A stretch of DNA of 64,000 nucleotides from Monomorium pharaonis (taxonomy: Eukaryota > Arthropoda > Insecta > Hymenoptera > Formicidae). Both the position numbers and the translations under genes were made by a program. The notes beneath the pieces were generated by a model. That model was not told the DNA's origin. It ran no database searches and saw only the letters and a program-made list of their open reading frames with translations. The stretch lies in the NCBI RefSeq assembly GCF_013373865.1, contig NC_050469.1, positions 26,028,046-26,092,045 of the forward strand, in the 5' to 3' direction. Position 1 is the stretch's first letter. Every line of letters starts with the position of its first letter. Of the stretch, positions 53,101 through 64,000 are shown piece by piece.

Positions 53101-56100
53101 GAGAGACCGGGAGAGACGGGGAGAGACCGGGAGAGACGGGGAGAGACGAGGAGAGACCGGGAGAGACGGGGAGAGACCGGGAGAGACGGGTAAAGACGAA
53201 GAGAGACGGGGAAAAACCGGGAGAGACGGGGAGAGACGGGAAAAGACCGGGAGAGACCGGGAGAGACGGGGAGAGACCGGGAGAGACGGGGAGAAACGAG
53301 GAGAGACCGGGAGAGACGGGGAGAGACCGGGAGAGACGGGTAAAGACGAAGAGAGACGGGGAAAAACCGGGAGAGACGGGGAGAGACGGGAAAAGACCGG
53401 GAGAGACCGGGAGAGACGGAAAGAGACTGGGAGAGACGGGGAGAGATCGGGAGAGACGGGGAGAGACCGGGAGAGACGGGGAGAGATCGGGAGAGTTCTA
53501 GTATTTTAAAAAATTTAGGTTTGAATTATAATAATCTCGAACTTTTTTTAGCAGCAAGTTTCAACAGTTCAAACATACTTTTGATTCAAAAGATTCGAAT
53601 TATTATTATTGGATCACCGAATACTAAATTCTAAAGTAACCTTTCTCATCATGTTTTTTTTTTCTAAATTTTATTCACATTACATTAATCAAAAAACAAG
53701 TTTTAATAATAATCCTACTGCAATTTGGCATTACTGATCTCGAATAATCAATTCAACACAATCGGCATTTCCTATTAAATAAAATTTTTATTAAATGTTA
53801 ACATAAAAATTATAATTTGACACATCTCTCAAGAATTGTGTATAATGAATTTTATACCGTGCAATTTAATTTTATTTTAGATTACTTTTCTTCTGCTTTT
53901 TGTGGCTGTGACACTTGACACATGTCATGGAGAGTTACCTAAACCAAGCTATACCAGAACGATGTTGAAGGTCTCTCGAAGTCTTCCGGGTGAAACGGAA
54001 GAGTTGAAAGTGCGAACGAGCGAAGGCAACCTGGCCACTTTAATTGTCAAACGACGAGATAAATCATCGCCTGCCAACGATTCGAAGCTTTCGCCAAAAC
54101 CTGCTCTAGAAGAAGCGAATTTTACCATAGAAAATAAAAGAAATTTTTCAATAAATGCGCAAAATGAATCGACGCTTAACGATGAGAGGAACGAAGCTAA
54201 AAGGAAGGACGAGGTTCGTAGACTCGAGAAGGCACAAGTAGAACAGATCAGGGCGACGTTCTTAAAATCTTCGGAATTAAAAAGTGAAAAACCGAACGTC
54301 GATCAAATTAATAAGAAATCGGCATCTGATAGAAGTGATCAATCTATCGGTGTAATCGATTATGGGAGTTGGACGCCAGTGGACGCGGACGGAAGGGCTT
54401 TGAAGCAAGAGGAATCGGAAGAAGAGGAGGAGTATCGAAATTGGAAACCGTTGCAGACGAATCTAGAGAGCGCCGTCGAAGAAAAAACGAACTACGACAA
54501 GTTGGGTGAGGCTAGATTCGGCAGCGGTGTCCTATTCGCCAAGAACCTCCAAGACCGAGCTCAGAGAAACTTCGAGCTTAATAATCAAAATGTGGCAAAC
54601 GAAGGAACGCTTCATTATATGTATATACCTCATATAACGTCCACGAGGACGAATATTGGTGCCAACCTGTTGAAAAATCGAGATGGTAAGGCCGTGCCTC
54701 CGGAAGTGATTGTTCGATCGGAGATCAATGTGAAAACTACGCCGAAGAGATCGCCCATGTCACTAGACATCGACGGTACGCCGATAATTCATGGTACGAG
54801 AATGCCCGACGAACCGATCGACGAGATGCAGACCTGGCGAAACGCTCGAGTTATCAACAACAAGCTAATAACTCCCGAGAGCACCCTGATGATTAGTACG
54901 GTGCCTCCTGTTGAGCCTTTCGATGATAACGTGGAGAAGAGGCAGAAGTTTGAAAAGTTCTTTAAGGATGTTAATCGAAGGTAAAGATAAATACAATTTA
55001 TAGAAAACTAGTCAAGTGCTTAAGAATTAACAAAGAAATTTTAAGTGAATAACTCTCTTATCAATATATTAATTTATTTTTTCAATTTTTTTCGATATTT
55101 AGTTTTTTTTTTTGAAATTGTATTACAATGATCAATACACTTCTATTTTTAAAAGTATAATCACAGATTGAAAATTGACTGGTACATTCTTTAAAAACCG
55201 CAAGAAAACTAAACAAGAACTACTTAAATAATTATTTAGTAGCTACATAAATAAGGATTTATCAATTATAACTATTTATTACATCTATTACTAGGAAGTG
55301 AAAGTTTTTGACAGAATCTCCCAATCAAACACTGATGTTCTAAGATTAATTGTATAGATCCACGTTAGATACACTGTAAAAAATTTTTTGTAAAATTACA
55401 ACTATAATAGTGGGTAATTTTGAGACCAACTATAATAGTTGTAAATTTTGTAATATACAAGTAAAAATAATTTAATATGTCATAAATTTGTTTACGGTGT
55501 ATACAAAAGTATAAAAAACAAATTGCGAAATTCATATACAAAATTACATACACATAAAAATTTACAATTATTACAGTTGATCTCAAAAAATTACCTGCTA
55601 TTATAACTGTAATTTTACAAAAATCTTTTACAGTGTATATATGATAATTCCCGCAGTTTTCTAATTTTGTTTTATGCCATTCAGGTACGGACGCAATTAT
55701 GACGAAGAAGCCCGCAACGTGTACTTCGAGTGGGACCCGAGGAATTACAAAAATGAAGCCTTGAAAGCCGAGATCTACGAGCCACGTAATGACCATTATC
55801 GCGCGAGTATTCATAAGAGGATGCTGCATCCGGACGCCGTCGCGAACTATCCAATTTCTCAACGTTACACCCCCGAGAGCCAGACCATCGCCCCGGTGGC
55901 GCTGAAGACCGGCGCCCGCGCGCCGGTTCTCCAGTACGCTCATCCGGAGTTGGGCGTGCAACCGGCCAAGATCCTGAAGAACGAGAAACGCCGTCCGGAC
56001 AATTTCCCGGAGAGCCAACATTCATTCACCGAGCAGCGTCACAAGAAGAAGTACGTGCTGAACAATAAGAACATCGTGGACAGTTATACCACGAAGAACT

Positions 56101-59100
56101 ATTATCCGAATCAGCATTTTTATGGTTTGAAGCGACCGTACGAGCCGCCCTTCTGGGTGAAAATCTCGGAAAATCTGAAGAATCAATTCTCCACCGGAGT
56201 AGAGAGGGTCTCGCAGTTCACCAGGCCGGTGATCGACCCTTTGGTGGAGGCCACTCACAAGATTTCCCAGAATCTCGGTCTGTCCAAGGGCAAGGAGGCT
56301 CAGGACAAGATTGACACGGTCGCGACGGGTACCAGTATCCTGATACCGGCTCTAGGCCTCGTCGCATCCGGTGCCGCGCTCGGCATAGGCGCCGTAGCGG
56401 TCGGCCGGTATCTCGACGTCAACGTTCTGAAGCGATCGAACGTGGACGACGCTGATCTGGAGCACAAGCGTGCCTTGGAAGTCGGGGGTTACTTAGGTAC
56501 GATCGAGGACGAGAGTCTGAGATCGAACGAGGCGACGCCGCAGACCCTGTACGTTCTACAGAACGTGCCTCAAGGCGACAAAATGGGAAACGAGGGTACG
56601 AACTCGGCGGAAAGCGACGGGGTCTTCTTGGTTTTGGAGGAGGACAAGCGAAACGCCGAGAGAATTGAGAATCGAGAAAGTAAACAGGTGGTGGACGAGG
56701 CTGAGTACGTGGAAACCAACAAACGTAGAAGGAGAAGTCTCGACTACCTAGATATCTTCAAGACGGACGTGGACATGAAGAATTTGATCCGCAGCAAGCG
56801 TTTCCAGAGGAAAGGAGCTGATTCCATCAGCGATATCGTGGAAATCGATCTACCTGCTGGTTCAGATCGTATCGGCATCACCGAATTCTTGATTCCGAAG
56901 AAGAACCATGAGAAACATTTGAGTCAAAATGCTATTTTAATTGTCGAAGACAACTTAAAGATTCCGTCGGAAAATCTTCGAGCGGATACATCGAATCAGA
57001 ATGTAAACGTCGTGAAGATGATCGGTGATAGTTCATCGAATGCGGCCACGATAAACGAAAATAATGAACAGCGAGAAAGAAAGGGGGCCGAGAGTGCTCT
57101 TTTCGTGTTGGACAGAGCGCAAGTTCTCGGAGGCAGTCTCGAGAAGGAAACGGTAAACCGAAGACGAAAGCGAAGCGTCGAAAGTGACCAGGAGCTTCTG
57201 GACGCGTTGCAGAATCTGGAGAATGCGGAAGTGGCGGAAATCGCTCACATACCGGGCGATTGGACGAACACGCCCTGCGCGAAGAGGATATTTTGTGACA
57301 CGATGATCCAAAGAGGCTCCGATGCCTCAGTGCTCATGGAGAAAAAGATGGCGGCGTTATTAAGACTGTGAGTACCTTTAATCTACACACTCTTTTTTAT
57401 TTGTAAAAAAAATAGAAACACCCTTTTTTTTACTATCTTACATTCGAAAATCGCTGATTAAAAACGTAATTATTGTAATCAGATGGATATGGCTTATGTA
57501 AATTTAATTTATTTAAAATTGAAAAAATTTGGATGGAATAAAAAATTATTATAGTTGTGTCTTTTACATTTCCAATTATAAATAATAATTTTTTTTGTTA
57601 GTTACTTGTTCGTTTGGTTCCAAAATTTTTCTATTTTTATTTCTTTTTTTATTAGCATAATTTTACTTTTAAAATAGTATAAATAGTATATTATTTAATA
57701 TATATTACTTTAAAAGTAAAATTATCAATGATGCTGTGATTGTAATATTACATCAAAGCACAACTTATTAAAAAATGTTGTAACTATAACATAATCGTTT
57801 ATTTCTTCATTGTTATTTATAAAATAACTCGTAACTCTGCAAGTATATGCGAGTATTGCACTTATATGCTCGATTTATTGACGTTGCGATCGTATTATTT
57901 CTTGGTAATGGAAACTCGAGCTACAATAAAACGATCGCATCGATTCTCCCCGTGTTCTCGTGAAATCGAACAAGCCGAACTATCAGGCATTCGAAGCGTC
58001 AACGAGACTCCGATAACAGCCAGTCGAACGGAACTATAGCCCGAGCCGTGGATAACTTTCTTCCAGCTTTCGCCGACGACGTCCTACTGACTGATTCGAC
58101 TTTTACCTCTTAGCACAGTTTCACTGTGTGCGCACGCGCTGCGCCCTGTCCGTTATCGTGCTGACCGTGTGCGATAGAAAAAAAAAAAGATTGGCAAGAG
58201 AGAAAGAGAAAGACTTCAAACACGTTATCGAAAACAAAAGAAAAGGGGAGATAAAGAGAAAACTCGCGTGCAGCCAATGTGATAATTTACTTACTTCGTC
58301 GCGTTCGCGACTCTCCTCCCAGTTCTTCTTAATTGTGAATAATAATTGTTTCTCTGATCGCTTTCCGATACGGTTTAATTATAGTAGCTAATCAAAATGT
58401 GATAATTCATTTTGTTTGAAATTCACCGCTGTTAAAAATATTTATTCGTAATTATGTACATAATAAGTTAGTATACTTTTCTACTTATATCATTCCATAT
58501 ATAGTCGGGATCTGTGTTTCAGTTTCAGGTCTGTGCGTCTTTTATTTTTGAAAATAATTTGTAAATAATTTGTAGAATTCGAAGAACTTCGAGAAAGTTT
58601 CATTGAGGAAGATTATCCGAATGAATATCGTACAAGAGAGCTCAAGTTCTCGCGATTAATTTCAATGATATTACGTATTCGTTATCCATAATGTTAATGA
58701 CAAATATGGCATTTCCTGTACCAACAGCATGTGAAACACACGCCATTATTCAATTCGATTCATCGCAAACGCGTGCATCCATATACCGATGAGAGAGCGG
58801 CATTATATCATGTACTATGTTGTAATGCATACTATCCCCGATAGCAAGCAGTTCTCACATACGTGACGAGAATTTGCGGGACAAACCGCATTTCTAAAAA
58901 TAGCGGGAATTGCAGTGTTCGATGAAAGAAGGACAATATTGCTTCCTTCGTCAGCTTTCTGATCACGATTACGTGTGTGCTTTAAAAGTTTTTTAATTTC
59001 TATGAAACAAGCCTCTTTCTTCCAATTTTGTACGTTCGCCAATTATGTAATTGATAAATATTAAATAAAAATAGTATAAATATTAAAAAATTTTAATTAA

Positions 59101-59629
59101 AATTTTATTTAAAAAATTATGATTCTTATGTCTTTACTTGCACTTAGTTGAAAAATAACATTCATTGCGTTTGGATTCTGAAAGTAGACAATTAAATTTT
59201 ATCCTACATAATTATAACGAATTATAATTCATAAATACTTAATTAGTTTCTAATTTAGCATACAAGTACAGATACCTCTAAATCAGCTTGTATATCTCGA
59301 GGCAGCGCGCCCTAAAGAAAGCGAGTTAATTGGAGCGAGCGATCGTTCCGTGGAAAACACGGTGAGAAGATTAAAAGATTCGCAATCTAGTGCACACCTA
59401 ATTAGTAATTAACTGCGTGCGGTGTTCGGTCATTTGTCGAAGTGTGTCTCCGACTTTCTAATAGTTCGCTATTCTACACTAATCGACATTCGCGCATACT
59501 TACAGAATCCAACCTGGAGCTGCCGTACAAGTGTCCAGTCACTTCGAGGAGGTCATGGACGCCGTCAGGAGACACGATTGTTCTCGCTTCCTGTGCCCAC
59601 AGGCGAGACCCGGCAACGTCTTCCTTTAG
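49801..59629 (+). CDS. Gene E: large single-pass protein ending in the four-cysteine module, 976 aa
   Basis: Exons 49801-49824, 53881-54980, 55685-57367 and 59506-59629 total 2931 nt. All junctions are GT-AG and in phase (0, 2, 2). The signal peptide is split: eight residues (MATMRRYQ) from the first exon join ITFLLLFVAVTLDTCHG in the second. Residues 30-560 are charged and Asn/Glu/Lys/Tyr-rich. A hydrophobic Gly/Ala segment lies at about 584-610 (SILIPALGLVASGAALGIGA). Two furin-type sites follow, KRRRRS (about 721) and RRRKRS (about 867). The C-terminal module has C906, C912, C961 and C966 (C-x5-C-x48-C-x4-C) with MDAVRRHDC, as in gene D. Apart from one Cys at the signal-peptide end these are the only cysteines. 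Cleavage after about residue 871 would free a 105-residue piece holding all four. Family and function unknown. Confidence 0.87.
50120..50347. mobile_element. 228-bp palindromic MITE with TA flanks
   Basis: The ends read CACTGGAAAAAAAAAT on the left and, as reverse complement, CACATAAAAAAAAGC on the right, each bordered by TA (50118-50119 and 50348-50349). Inside, the arms match as inverted repeats around GTAGTTGCGGGCTGCCAACTAC and ACTCAATACAATAATAT. An AT run (50138-50163) has expanded in the left arm. TA flanks suggest a Tc1/mariner-type source. Confidence 0.7.
53049..53495 (+). repeat. 10-bp minisatellite with 150-bp higher-order repeat
   Basis: About 45 copies of a unit like GGGAGAGACC or GGGGAGAGAC. 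A variant block starting TAAAGACGAA at 53191 recurs at 53341 and continues with the same pattern of variants, so a 150-bp, 15-unit block was duplicated. The unit has no stop in any plus frame, which produces long meaningless Arg/Glu/Gly frames. It lies in gene E intron 1. Confidence 0.95.
54981..55684 (+). other. Gene E intron 2
   Basis: 704 bp, AT-rich; 264 bp of it is the MITE at 55372-55635, which ends about 50 bp before the acceptor ATTCAG. Confidence 0.85.
55372..55635. mobile_element. 264-bp palindromic MITE with CACTGTAAAA ends and TA flanks
   Basis: Both ends read CACTGTAAAA, and long inverted arms continue with GTAAAATTACA, ATAATAG and TGAGACCAACT-like blocks. TA is duplicated outside (55370-55371 and 55636-55637). 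Internal ATTTACAA blocks pair again. No coding sequence. The ends resemble those of the element at 50120 (CACTGG), suggesting related families. Confidence 0.85.
57368..59505 (+). other. Gene E intron 3
   Basis: 2138 bp. The donor is CT|GTGAGT and the acceptor CATACTTACAG. The left half is AT-rich. A GC-richer patch at 57850-58400 opens an 87-codon frame without recognisable features. It separates the second cysteine pair of the module from the first. Confidence 0.75.
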
Positions 59630-59861
59630 ACACGTCTCAGTAGTTCTCAAATTGCATCATCGACTCTCCTCCCATATAAGTTGGCGCTTTTAACTGTAGT
59701 TAAGTTTTTCTGAAACAAAAAAAAAAGCATTTTGTTACATTTACATTTGGGTTCGCAAAAAACCTTTTTCCCTTTTTTATGCTGGATTAAAAACTACTGT
59801 TGCATCAACATATTTTGTTAAGATAATTATCTCGACGAGCTATGTCAACAAGAAATCAAGA

Positions 59862-59909
59862 ACGCTGCTGAAAATCTTATATAAGATTGCGCGAACTCCT
59901 CAGCAGCGT
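59862..59909. other. Inverted repeat, hairpin-forming
   Basis: ACGCTGCTGA at 59862-59871 pairs exactly with TCAGCAGCGT at 59900-59909. Between them lies a 16-base palindrome, AATCTTATATAAGATT. It would form a compact structured hairpin in the presumed gene E 3' untranslated region. It could be an RNA element or chance. Confidence 0.5.
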
Positions 59910-61759
59910 CCAACAGCTAACTAAATAACAAAGAAACGAACATAAAACATTTCATATAAAATTAGTTTAAACGTTACTCAAACATGTCGATGCTTAGAAA
60001 TGCTAATAACAAATAAAAAATTAATGCCCTTTCCCAAGGCTTGCCGAATATATTAAATTCATGTGGTATACGAAATATTTTTTAATTAATAAAAATTTAC
60101 GATTTGCGTGATTGTAATTAATTGCATCTGAAATCTTCAACGTTACATTCAAGAAAATATTATGTTAATTTGTGTTTGCAATTATTTTGCAAACACGTTT
60201 TCGTCAAATGCGTTGAGTCAACGCCAAGCCAAAACTGTACATACTTGCCATCGAGGCAATTTTATTTAATATATATTCATATTTGTCATTTAGATAATTA
60301 AGTATAGAATTTAAGAGAGAGAATGTAAGCTCGGCGAGTTGCACGTCTGCAATTTTTAAATGTTCACCATATCGTGAAATTTCCTAATCGTCCTTTAGTG
60401 AATATTTCCGCCTGTCGCTTCATCTCATCTCACTGCTGATCCTCCGCGTTTCGTATATAAATAATGTCGTACGTGAAGTATAATTTATATCGACGCGCTG
60501 AGTGATCAGAAACGTTGCTTACATGCGAATATTATTAATTCAAAGAAAGAAAGAAACGTCGCCAGGTGTCACGAGAATGTATTTATTTAAATACGTATAT
60601 ATACGAAGATATCGTGTTTGTATAAGTTAACGAATAAATGATATTTTTTATGACGACAGTGCAGTGTTTCACTCTTTACGTCAGTGACATCTCTTTGCAG
60701 ATTTTGAACAAAAATAGAAATTAAGCCTTACAATCAATGTTAACAAATGAATTATCTCACCAGGTAAGCACAATTTGCTTATAGTCGAAAAGCAAGCTGC
60801 ATTCACGACATTTGATTCAGCGTACGGTGATTACGTACTATTCACGTGATTATTGATTATTATCCCTTGAAAGGGTTAACAGAAGTACTCACAGATGGTA
60901 GCGGTTCGATCTTACTGAGCAAGCGCAAATTCGCAATGGTTTGATCTAATCACGAGAGACGACTCAGTTAAAAGATAATTTTCGCTCCGTGAACTGCAAT
61001 GAACGCCAACAAAGGTAGAATACATCTTGAAAAATATTAAAGAGTTCGTACCGCAGTACTAAAAGCACAAGTGCGCCGTGTGTGAAACAATTATGTAGTA
61101 TAACATAAAAGTTACATTTTCGACCACATGTGTGTTAATACAGGAAACACGTATTCGAATTAATTTAAAGTCTATAAAACTTTTAAAAAAATTAATTATA
61201 ATTAAATTGCTGTTTATAAAACGACAAATTAAAACAAATTAATAAAAATACGGTAGAATTCCGTTTATATAAACGTATCAAAGAATAAGACAGATTATAT
61301 AACTAACATTTGAATAATAGACTAGCTTTTTCCTCTACCAGTAATTATCAGTTTCAATATATTAAGAGTAACTTAATGTCTAGAAAACTGAAATAGAACA
61401 CGTCCAGCTTTTATAATCGAAACTATACGAACTACGTATTTCGATAATAAGAGCTATTAGTTCGTATATTTAGAATTAGCAAGTTGTGAGCACGAATTTA
61501 ATCGTACATGGAAAAAATGATTTCAATAATTTTGTTTATACGTTTTTGATATACATATCTAAAAATTTACATTAAAAAATTATATTAGTTGGTCGATAGA
61601 ATGTCAAAACTTTTAGCAACAATATTATGTTTGAACGTTCTACATAATTATTTTATTCCAACATAAAATTATTTTTTGATTTGTATTTATTTAAAATTTT
61701 TTAATACTGCAAAATTAATTTTGTTGTTCCGCGTAACGGAATATAGATAAACGAATTTC

Positions 61760-61762
<3 letters not shown>

Positions 61763-61816
<54 letters not shown>

Positions 61817-61840
61817 TATAATTATATAATTATATAATAT
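61763..61840. repeat. (TA)n microsatellite with ATTATATA units
   Basis: About 25 TA units followed by a few TAATTATA repeats. Confidence 0.95.
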
Positions 61841-62808
61841 ACTTATACCACTCCTGTTATTTTTAATAATTTATTATTGAGATTCTGAATATCATAAAAA
61901 CTTGTCTCTTTAAATAACTATATATTCTGTTTGTTAATATTTATAACTTATGAAAAATTTCGTTTTTTAAGGACCTTTTCAATAATATACTCACTGATAT
62001 ATCAACTAATAATTACTTGCTAAAAGAGAAAATAATATGCTTTTAACAATTTGTCGCAAAATTACTTACAAATCATAATTTTTTGCAAGATGTCTATACA
62101 TCTGTCTATACATCTGTTATAGAAGTTCGGAACTTTACGTTCCACGAAAGAGAGAGTTTGCACGAGCAGATATAAAACTTTCTACGTTGACAAAAGCTTG
62201 TGCTCTTTCTCGATTATAAATTGTTTTCAAGTTCCGGAGTGACAAAGTTGAATGGTTAATTTTGCTGATATATGGACAAATCTTTTTTGTTCCTGTCTGT
62301 TATAGACAAAGAGTTATCGGAAACCTTAGTTCAAAGAAATACGATAAAAATAGCAAATAATAACACAAGATCTTACATAAAATTTCTTAAAAAAATTATA
62401 AATAAAAATTATTACTAAGAGCACTCAGTTTACATTAGCTTTAATATAATAACATTTATCTTTTTATTTTATTTATTTATTCGTTTTTAATATTTTTCTT
62501 AATTAAATTTACAGAAATATTATAGTTGTAACTTATAGTATTCCATAATAAATAGTAAAAAATAATACAAATGAATATTTCTATGAGTGTATAAGTGTTA
62601 TTATGATATTTACAGATACCGACAATTAAAAAACATTTGTAAATCATTATATAACTTTATAAATTTGTTAATGATTAATTACTTGTAACAAATTAAAAAA
62701 CAAATTAAAAAATAATGTAAATCTATAATATTTTTTAAAATTAATAATAAAATTAATAATAAACAGCAATATATAATAACAAATTTTTATAAACTTTAAT
62801 TTTGTTAG

Positions 62809-63823
62809 ATTTAAATTACGCCTTTGCGCTGAGTCGCCAATGTTTACGGATATTAGGCGTATGGCCCGATCCACTTGTGTCTTTGAGTGAATTTCAGCGC
62901 CCAAACATAAGATTCATAGTCGTTACGTGTATCCTATGCCTTTACCTGATCGTGCCGCAAATGACAAATATGATTCTTGCATGGGGTGATGTGTCTAGGA
63001 TGGTGGAATACCTTGCCTCCGTGAACATTGGCTTAATGGCACTATGCAAATTATTCGGTACTTGGTATCATGGTGAAGGTAAGTCCTTATTTCAAGAATA
63101 AATTATTATATTAATATATATATATATACATAATAACATTACATTAATGGATACCAGTTATTTTAAAAAATTAAATTTTTTCTTACAATATTAATTTTAA
63201 AGTTAAATAACAATTTTCTGTTTTTATGTCTCTTACAATACACACATATATTTATATGTATTGTAAGATATGTATTATAAGAAAAAAATTTTTTTAATAA
63301 CTGATATCCATTTGTACTGACATATTATATTTATTCTAAAAGCACTACGAACGCTGATGGCATCGGTCATGACTGATTGGATGACTTTGAAGAACAACCA
63401 GGAACGAAATACAATGCTAAATATAGCAAGACATGGCAGAACGTTATCTTTCAAATGTTATATGAGCTTTGCATGCCTAATCTTATTTTACATATTTTTC
63501 AACCTTTTAAAATTTATTCGAAATATATCCCAAACTCAACGAAGTCTCGTATATCGATTTAACTACCCTTACAACATTCAAAAAAGTCCAAACTATGAAA
63601 TTACTTTTTTCACTCAACTTTCCAGTGGCGTGACCTCGGCTTTCATAAACTGTACCGTCGACAGTTATATCTCCATACTTTTGCTGCACATATGCGCGCA
63701 ACTGATAAATCTACGAACATCATTAAATAATTTGGTCAACGAATTAGCCAAAGGATTTATATCCTCTTCAAGATTTAAGAAAGGATTAGCTGAAATTACT
63801 ATACGTCATGAACATCTTATCAG
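62809..63823 (+). CDS. Odorant receptor, 7tm_6 family, partial at both ends
   Basis: Two exons, 62809-63078 and 63343-63823, join in phase (GAA G|GTAAGT to AG|CACTACGA). They encode the N-terminal part of an insect odorant receptor, an inverted seven-pass ligand-gated channel subunit of chemosensory neuron membranes. Seen in order: RILGVWPDP near the N-terminus, a first membrane pass (FIVVTCILCLYLIVPQ), a second around ASVNIGLMALCKLFGTW, then WYHGEALRTLMASVMTDW and the ERNTML loop. A third pass and a YRFNYPYN extracellular-loop motif follow, then a fourth pass around SYISILLLHICAQLINLR ending in IRHEHLIR. These match receptors expanded in ants. No stop or frameshift is present. The exon before 62809 (one base of a shared codon plus the start) was not found, and the last exons lie beyond 64000, as the donor CAG|GTATGT at 63824 shows. 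Confidence 0.9.
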
Positions 63824-64000
63824 GTATGTCACAAAACTTTTTTAAACACGTACACAAACATTTTTACAGCAATATTTAGAACATATCCTCAACGTCCCTC
63901 TCCATATTTATGTAAAGGAAAACACATAATGTCCCATAAATAAAAACAATGTCTTGATTAAAATATTTTACATTATATACAATATAATTCTCAAACTTTA
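63824..64000 (+). other. Start of an odorant-receptor intron, right edge
   Basis: AT-rich DNA after the donor GTATGT. The acceptor and the last receptor exons are outside the window. Confidence 0.75.

Larger units (their letters stand above)
49825..53880 (+). other. Gene E intron 1
   Basis: 4056 bp separating the first eight codons from the rest of the signal peptide. It contains a TA-flanked MITE (50120-50347) and a 10-bp minisatellite (53049-53495). A 101-codon ATG frame at 51595-51900 has no recognisable character and is not called. Confidence 0.8.
59630..62808. other. Region between gene E and the odorant receptor
   Basis: Gene E 3' untranslated region, with AATAAA-type words near 60011 and 60634, a hairpin at 59862-59909, then AT-rich DNA and a TA microsatellite at 61763-61812. 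The missing first exon of the receptor probably lies at the right side. No other gene seen. Confidence 0.5.

Noticed and set aside
52997..53509. Two overlapping plus-strand frames of 170 and 155 codons rich in Arg, Glu and Gly
   Set aside because: Both lie across the 10-bp minisatellite, whose unit has no stop in any frame; they are inside gene E intron 1.
55365..56021. 218-codon minus-strand frame
   Set aside because: Runs through the MITE and the antisense of gene E exon 3; no independent support.

Overview
The window reads as a eukaryotic, insect nuclear chromosome, most likely an ant or another hymenopteran. Intergenic DNA is very AT-rich. GC- and CpG-rich islands mark likely first exons, GT-AG introns interrupt the genes, GA/CT microsatellites are frequent, and short TA-flanked DNA elements are present. 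The right edge carries a 7tm_6 odorant receptor of the type expanded in ants. The order is inferred; no search could be run.

Layout. 1-6.8 kb: AT-rich DNA with only a weak candidate small gene (591-1055). 6.86-7.78 kb: CpG-rich block ending in a strong splice donor, probably the untranslated first exon of gene A. 7.8-15.1 kb: long intron containing a 2.4-kb inverted-repeat element with two further elements nested in it. 15.1-19.5 kb: gene A (+). 21.9-25.1 kb: gene B (+). 27.0-30.6 kb: gene C (-), rebuilt here from five exons. 31.3-33.4 kb: GC-rich candidate promoter of gene C. 36.6-39.0 kb: gene D (+), four exons. 39.0-49.3 kb: largely empty, with an orphan TATA/GC block at 39.6 kb and a coding-like fragment at 44.1-44.4 kb. 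49.8-59.6 kb: gene E (+), four coding exons including a 24-nt first coding exon. 62.8-64 kb: 5' part of an odorant receptor cut by the window edge.

The main result is that genes A-E form one neighbourhood of large secreted or membrane-anchored proteins of unrecognised family sharing one plan. The plan is a signal peptide (not found for B), a long low-complexity extracellular-type region, one hydrophobic Gly/Ala/Leu segment near the C-terminal side, and clusters of basic residues beside it. D and E are clearly related: once the last exons are joined, both end in the same four-cysteine module, C-x5-C-x46/48-C-x4-C, with no other cysteine in the predicted mature chain. I could not name the family. 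The cluster, and especially this module, is the best candidate for something undescribed.

Every exon junction given was checked by hand for GT-AG and reading phase. Transcript ends, promoters and first non-coding exons are inferred.
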